From: Certhia americana
Lineage: Eukaryota; Chordata; Aves; Passeriformes; Certhiidae
Assembly (NCBI GenBank): GCA_018697195.1
Contig: CM031869.1
Coordinates: forward strand, 16,587,203-16,651,202
Length of the DNA stretch: 64,000 nucleotides
Direction of reading: 5' to 3'
Shown here: positions 59,351 through 64,000 of the stretch, in pieces
Layout of the letters: each line of letters opens with the position of its first letter
Position numbering within the stretch: the first letter of the stretch is position 1
Program-made: the position numbers and the translations under genes
Notes under the pieces: generated by a model
The model's input: only the letters and a program-made list of their open reading frames with translations
Told to the model about the DNA's origin: nothing
The model's database searches: none

Positions 59351-62300
59351 CCCAGTCTTTGATGATGTTTCAGTGGCACAAAGAAAGGCAGGTCCTCACT
59401 ACCACAAAAGGCAGAGCACTGTGCTGCGATACCCGGAATTCTCTGCCCCACAGGACCTGTGTGGTTTGGATGAGTTTCCCCACAGATTCCATCTTTCTGG
59501 AGTGGGCTGTGATGCAGATCAGGGCTGGGAATTGCTCTCGTGCATGGAATCACTGTGTGAACAGAGCTGAACATCACATCCTCAGTTACAGGACTGATAC
59601 AGAATGAGGGGGAACTTCACACATGAAAACAGCAAACTCCTGAGTAAGTACTAAGGCTGTTCACCGTAATTACCCACCCGAACCACAGAGCACATCACAT
59701 TTTCCAAAACCACTTCACCTCTCAAGTGGGTGTTAGGCACTTGTAATGGAGCTCCCAGGAACACCCTTCGGTACTGACAGTTCCCTCTGTTAACCCTTCA
59801 GTCTCAGAAACATTCAGTTATATTTGTCACTGAGAAGTCTCCACATCATCAGAGGGATTTTGTTGTGCTGGCACTGACTGTTCTGTCTCATTGTGTACAA
59901 GAATTAATGCACAGCTGTATGTGTATGTACAAATGTGAACATCAATGCACTGGAAATCTGGCAGAGGTAACCTGGCAATTCAAATCAAAAACTGAAATGA
60001 GTCTGCAGCATTTCTAAATCAACCCATTGCCATCTCCTTCCCAAAGCGAGGCGGGTGTAACATTAAAATACAAATTTGCCTCCACACCCTTGTCTTCCCC
60101 CACATTCAGCATGTTGAGCATTTAAGGGTAGGATTGGAGAGGCTGATAAAGGATGGGGCAGTGAAAAATTGCCTGCAGTGACCTCTGGAGTATTTCTGCT
60201 GTCAGGGACCAGCAGCCAAATGTCCTTAAGTTATGAGAAAAAGATACAGACACTCCCTGCTTGTGTGCAGCTACATCAGCAAGTACCAGGCCTCAGCATC
60301 TTGCCCCCAGTGAGAGGGCATCCTCCTCAGTGCAGGTCAGTGGGAAACAGACATCTCACAGAATATCACCCAAATAACTTCAGAGACACTGGAGACAGCT
60401 GAAGTAGGTGGTACCCAGCTGCTGATAGGTGATAAAAGAGCTTTAATGTGGCATTGGGTTTTACTCAGCCCAGTCTCACCCATGAGTATCCTTGTAGATG
60501 GTTCTGTTTATCCTTTTGACTGAGACAAATACCTCCATGATTTAACCTGGTTTTCCTTTTTAATTACAAAAACCCTTTAAAAGCCATTTTCATACCTTCA
60601 TCCTTGCTTGTGATAGACCAGCAAGTGGGGGGGGGAGGGGACGGGGACAGGGGAGGAGATTCACTGTACTACACATATAAGAGATGAGGCCTTTGTTTTC
60701 AAGACACCCCATAAAAATTCAGGGTTTTTTCAGATAAACCAGTTGCTTTGTTTCTGCTCCACTCTAGGACTCGATCCCTTCACTGAAAGGGTCAGTAGAT
60801 GCCCCAAATTGACTGATCAGAGTCCCTGGGTATGAGCATCAAGGACAGCAATGGCCAGCAGTTCCTGCTGGATAATCCACAGAAAGGCAGGGACAGCTCT
60901 GGGACACAGCCCTGGGCACAGGATGCCCTGCACCTGAGAGCTGAGCAAGCTCAACAGGCACCAGGTCCTCATTCTCCTTGGGGAGATCCCAGAGGAGCTA
61001 CCAGAGGGTCCATCCCAAACCTGGGTCAGGCCAAAAATGTCTCATTAGACCCAGGGATAGCTCAGCACTGAGGCAGAAGTGGGGCACCTGAGCTGCAGAG
61101 ACCCAGAACTGCAGTCAGAACCACGAATGGCTGTGAGAGGGGGGGTGGGGCTGTTTACCAGTGTCAAATTATATAAATCTCTCTGTGCTTTTGATTGCTC
61201 AACCTGCTGCGCACAGGCTTGTGTGTTAAACACCAGCTTGCACATTACCCAAAGAGGTTTTTGGGGGGTTTTCCTGCTTTCTGGGCTGTCAGAAAGGATT
61301 TGGATGAGGTCAGTCTCTGAGCACAGAACATTAAGTCTCAACTGAAAGAAGGACACAAAAGCTATGTCTCCACTGTACAGTGTTGCATATTGTGCATATC
61401 AGTTTGATTTGTTTTATTACCAAAAATTACCAGCTCCAGGCAGGGTGACCTGCTGAACGAGCTGTCTGACACAGTCATTAGTCACAGCTCAGCAGACATC
61501 AGGATAGGGGGGGATTTGGATCCTGTAAAGCAACAGGCACTTATCAAACAGTTGAAAAACCAAAGACTGAGCACAAGCAGCACTGTGGCTGCCAAGGGGG
61601 GAAGAAACCTCCTGAAATATGGAATGTGTTTCTACTTACTGTCCATCCTAGTAAAATAAAATGATCTCTCATTTGAGCATATGGTTCTGCTTAGACAAGA
61701 AACTGTATATATTGGTCTAAATCCAGAATAGCCCTTCTGACATATTACTCAGTATTAGAAAATCACTACAACCTGTGTGCTCTGTAGCAGTTCCTAATGC
61801 TAAGTGCAACAAACCTTCGATGAGCTTCCTCCTCCCTCTCTCCTCCCCAGCTTTCTGCCCTGGACCCACTTTATTCTTCTTTTCTCAGACTGATACCTTT
61901 CTATATCCTTCTCCTTTCTTTTCTCCGTCCTGACACACATCTCTTCAAGAAGGGATTATGGCTTTGCCACATGAAAAGACTTCCAGCAGCATCCCAGAGT
62001 TGCCAGTGTTTGTGGCAACCTGCTAACTGCACAGAGACTGAGTTTTCAGATGGCAAATACCTCATGGATAATCTGCATGTGTATTTTTAAGGCCATTATG
62101 TATTTTAAAAAATTGCTTAGCTTTTATTTGAGCATAGTCAGAGGGACAGAGGAAACTCCAAAGCTTTGGGGTGCTCAGGTGACAATAGAGGTGGAGTCTC
62201 CAATTTCCAAAATAGATTTCTCTGAGATTGAAGAAGGCTTTGCAGATCCTGGACACTGAATGAGACCTCTCAGAAGAGAAGCAGGTTGGCATTTCTCTGC

Positions 62301-63612
62301 CTGTATTTCCTAGCTGAGAATGTATTTTAGGCATGATCCAATATTTCCAGGGGAGCATACTGATTTTCAGAAAATGTCCATGAAAGAAATATTGACCTGA
62401 AACACTTCAGCAAGATCAAAATATTTGAATGGGGAAAGCTCATGATGTAAGAATGGATATGGATGGGAATGGAGCCTTTGCCAGAAAACCACGCAGCCAA
62501 CTGGGCCTGGGCTGGATCCAGCTCTGTCAGAGATGGATTCATTTCTGCTGGGCTCTTCCACAGCTCTCAGAGCCCAGAAGCCACGGGAGGAGGGGGCAGC
62601 TCCAGGGCACCTGAGTTGGGATGAAAGGAGCTCAGTGCCCTGGGTCCCCGAGCTGTGTCTGCAGCAAAACCTTCCTAGAGTGAGCTGGGAAAGCCCTGCA
62701 AACCCTGGCACCAAACACAGCCCAGAGCTACCCTTCAGCCAGCACAGAGAGAAAATCTGACTCATAGCAGGGGCAGAAAATACCAGTGGCAAGGGGATAC
62801 ACCAGTATAGCCCCTGACTCCACTCCTTCTAAGAGTGAGATGGAAAAGGGGAGTTTTCCCATGAAAAAGCAGCTTCTTAGTTGAGTAAATGAACATTTAC
62901 ACACACGAGCAACAGGTAATTACAACTGCATAAAGAAAAATGTAAAAATAATTCCTAAGAGTTTTCTTGAAACAGTTTTTTTTAAGCAAAGCATTGGACT
63001 GGCAAAATCCTTCCCCCTTCTCATAAGGAAATGATTCTTTTGGGACCATGTTTATCTATGTGGACTAAGAAGTTATTTGCTGAGTTTCATCCCAGCTCTT
63101 ACTTCTGGTTTCATTTGCCACCCACCAATATAAGCCATGCTGTCTGAGGAAATTGACAAAATCATTGAGAAGGATAAAAGCTCCAACCATTTCAAGATAC
63201 AGAGGAGAAGAAAGGAGATCTCTTGGGATATCATGCCATAAGGTTGAAGTCCTTTCTGCACTCTAGGATCTCTCAGTCTGTGCCAACAGAATGGATTCTC
63301 TCTGCATAGAAAAGATCCCCATAGTCCTCAGCCAAGACAAGGATGTGTGCCAGGGATGAAGGAGCCTCAATTATTTCTCTAATCCTGCTAGAATAAGCTT
63401 CAGCTGCTGACAAGGTTTCCACAAAGGCTGAGTTTAGAGTGAATGCCTTCAAAACCTCTCAAAGAGGGGGAAAAAAGGGTATTTTGTAGAGTAGACACCT
63501 TCACTGAAGCAGGGCTGAAAGCCAAATCTCCCAGGGACAGTGCCCAGCAGCAGGAGGCAGGCTGGGATCAGGCAGATGCATCACCCCCCAGGCAGGGAGC
63601 TGATGACCAGCA
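59351..63612. other. Long unique non-coding stretch
   Basis: No gene or mobile element recognised in about 4.2 kb apart from the G-quadruplex motif at 60627. Several G-runs occur (GGGGGGG near 61139, GGGGGGG near 61507). Scattered frames of 60-141 codons have no signature. Confidence 0.5.
60627..60653 (+). other. G-quadruplex motif
   Basis: The plus strand reads G9, A, G4, AC, G4, ACA, G4. Four or more G-tracts of at least four G with loops of one to three bases meet the strictest sequence rule for a stable intramolecular G-quadruplex. No gene is seen beside it. Confidence 0.85.
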
Positions 63613-63652
63613 GAGGCTGGAGGGCAGCTCTGCAGGGAAGGACCTGGGGGAT
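63613..63652 (+). mobile_element. Probable short CR1 ORF2 fragment, sense
   Basis: 'GAGGGCAGCTCTGCAGGGAA' and 'GGACCTGGGGGATCT' resemble the CR1 ORF2 stretch 'ggagggcagctctgcagagaaggacctgggggt'; the frame gives LEGSSAGKDLGDL, close to the SSAAEKDLGVL region of CR1 ORF2. It is only about 40 bp long and both sides are unrecognised, so the match could be coincidental, although it starts at almost the same CR1 position as the copy at 46337. Confidence 0.45.
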
Positions 63653-64000
63653 CTAAAAACACCTCTCACATCACATTACCTCCAAAACCAATGGGATCAG
63701 AGGAGATTTCCATGACTGAATGCCTGTGTTTTCTGCGGGCTCTGTTGAAATAATTGCTCTGTTTTTTTTGAGTGAGATGCAGTTCATTTAGGCAAAGTGT
63801 ACAATAAATTCAGAACCATTACCAGATGAGGAATTTTTGACCAAGCAAGGCTGAGTTAAGCTTTTCTCTCATAGTGGAAGAGCAGAGGCACCAGAGCTTA
63901 GGTTTGCTGGCCAGAGCTCCCTCCTCTCAGAGCAGCACAAACTGCTCTGTGCCAGGGGCCAAACCCTCAAAGGGCTCCGAATCCCAGCACACCCTACAGT
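63653..64000. other. Unique non-coding sequence
   Basis: Nothing recognised up to the window end. A T8 run occurs at about 63761. Confidence 0.5.

Noticed and set aside
1..64000. CRISPR arrays, bacterial operons, tRNA and rRNA genes
   Set aside because: The minisatellites are contiguous tandem arrays without spacers. No Shine-Dalgarno-linked gene series, tRNA A/B boxes in a cloverleaf context or rRNA-conserved words were seen, and CR1 content shows the DNA is avian.

Overview
This window looks like non-coding DNA from a bird, most likely a neoavian and plausibly a songbird. The main evidence is about a dozen fragments of the CR1 non-LTR retrotransposon. Many carry the typical avian 3' segment, seen in antisense as a 'GAATGGTTTGGGTTGGAAGGGA' type block, and two forward copies stop in the degenerate ATTCTGTG-type tail that ends CR1. 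I saw no mammalian Alu, B1 or L1 sequence and no bacterial operon structure. Long reading frames are few and look accidental. No protein-coding gene, rRNA or tRNA could be recognised, so the window is probably intergenic (a gene-poor interval) or lies inside a very long intron.

Layout. 1-15.6 kb: mostly unique A/T-leaning sequence with three CR1 fragments and a short 25-26 bp tandem repeat near 5.0 kb. 15.7-16.1 kb: a probable solo LTR of an endogenous retrovirus on the minus strand, with a perfect 13-bp hairpin at its downstream end. 16.8-28.8 kb: four more CR1 fragments and a perfect 12-bp hairpin at 28.27 kb. 32.66-32.91 kb: a 13-bp minisatellite of about 18 units. 35.1-35.6 kb: a weaker LTR-like segment with a TATA box. 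39.15-39.36 kb: a 30-42 bp minisatellite. 40.2 kb: another perfect hairpin. 40.6-42.1 kb: two CR1 copies, the second still carrying a readable remnant of the CR1 ORF2 C-terminus. 43.42-43.74 kb: the only segment that looks at all like a spliced coding exon, which I do not recognise. 44.89-45.42 kb: a (TC)n tract, a CpG-dense GC-rich block and an 8-bp minisatellite together, the best candidate for a promoter or CpG island. 46.34-46.88 kb: the longest CR1 copy. 46.9-64 kb: mainly unique sequence, with one antisense CR1, a smaller CpG cluster at 59.1-59.35 kb, a G-quadruplex motif at 60.63 kb and a short CR1 piece at 63.6 kb.

Because no genes were identified, no pathway or operon can be described. 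Repeat-family calls rest on my knowledge of CR1 and avian LTR structure. Element boundaries are approximate, and all exon and regulatory calls are provisional.
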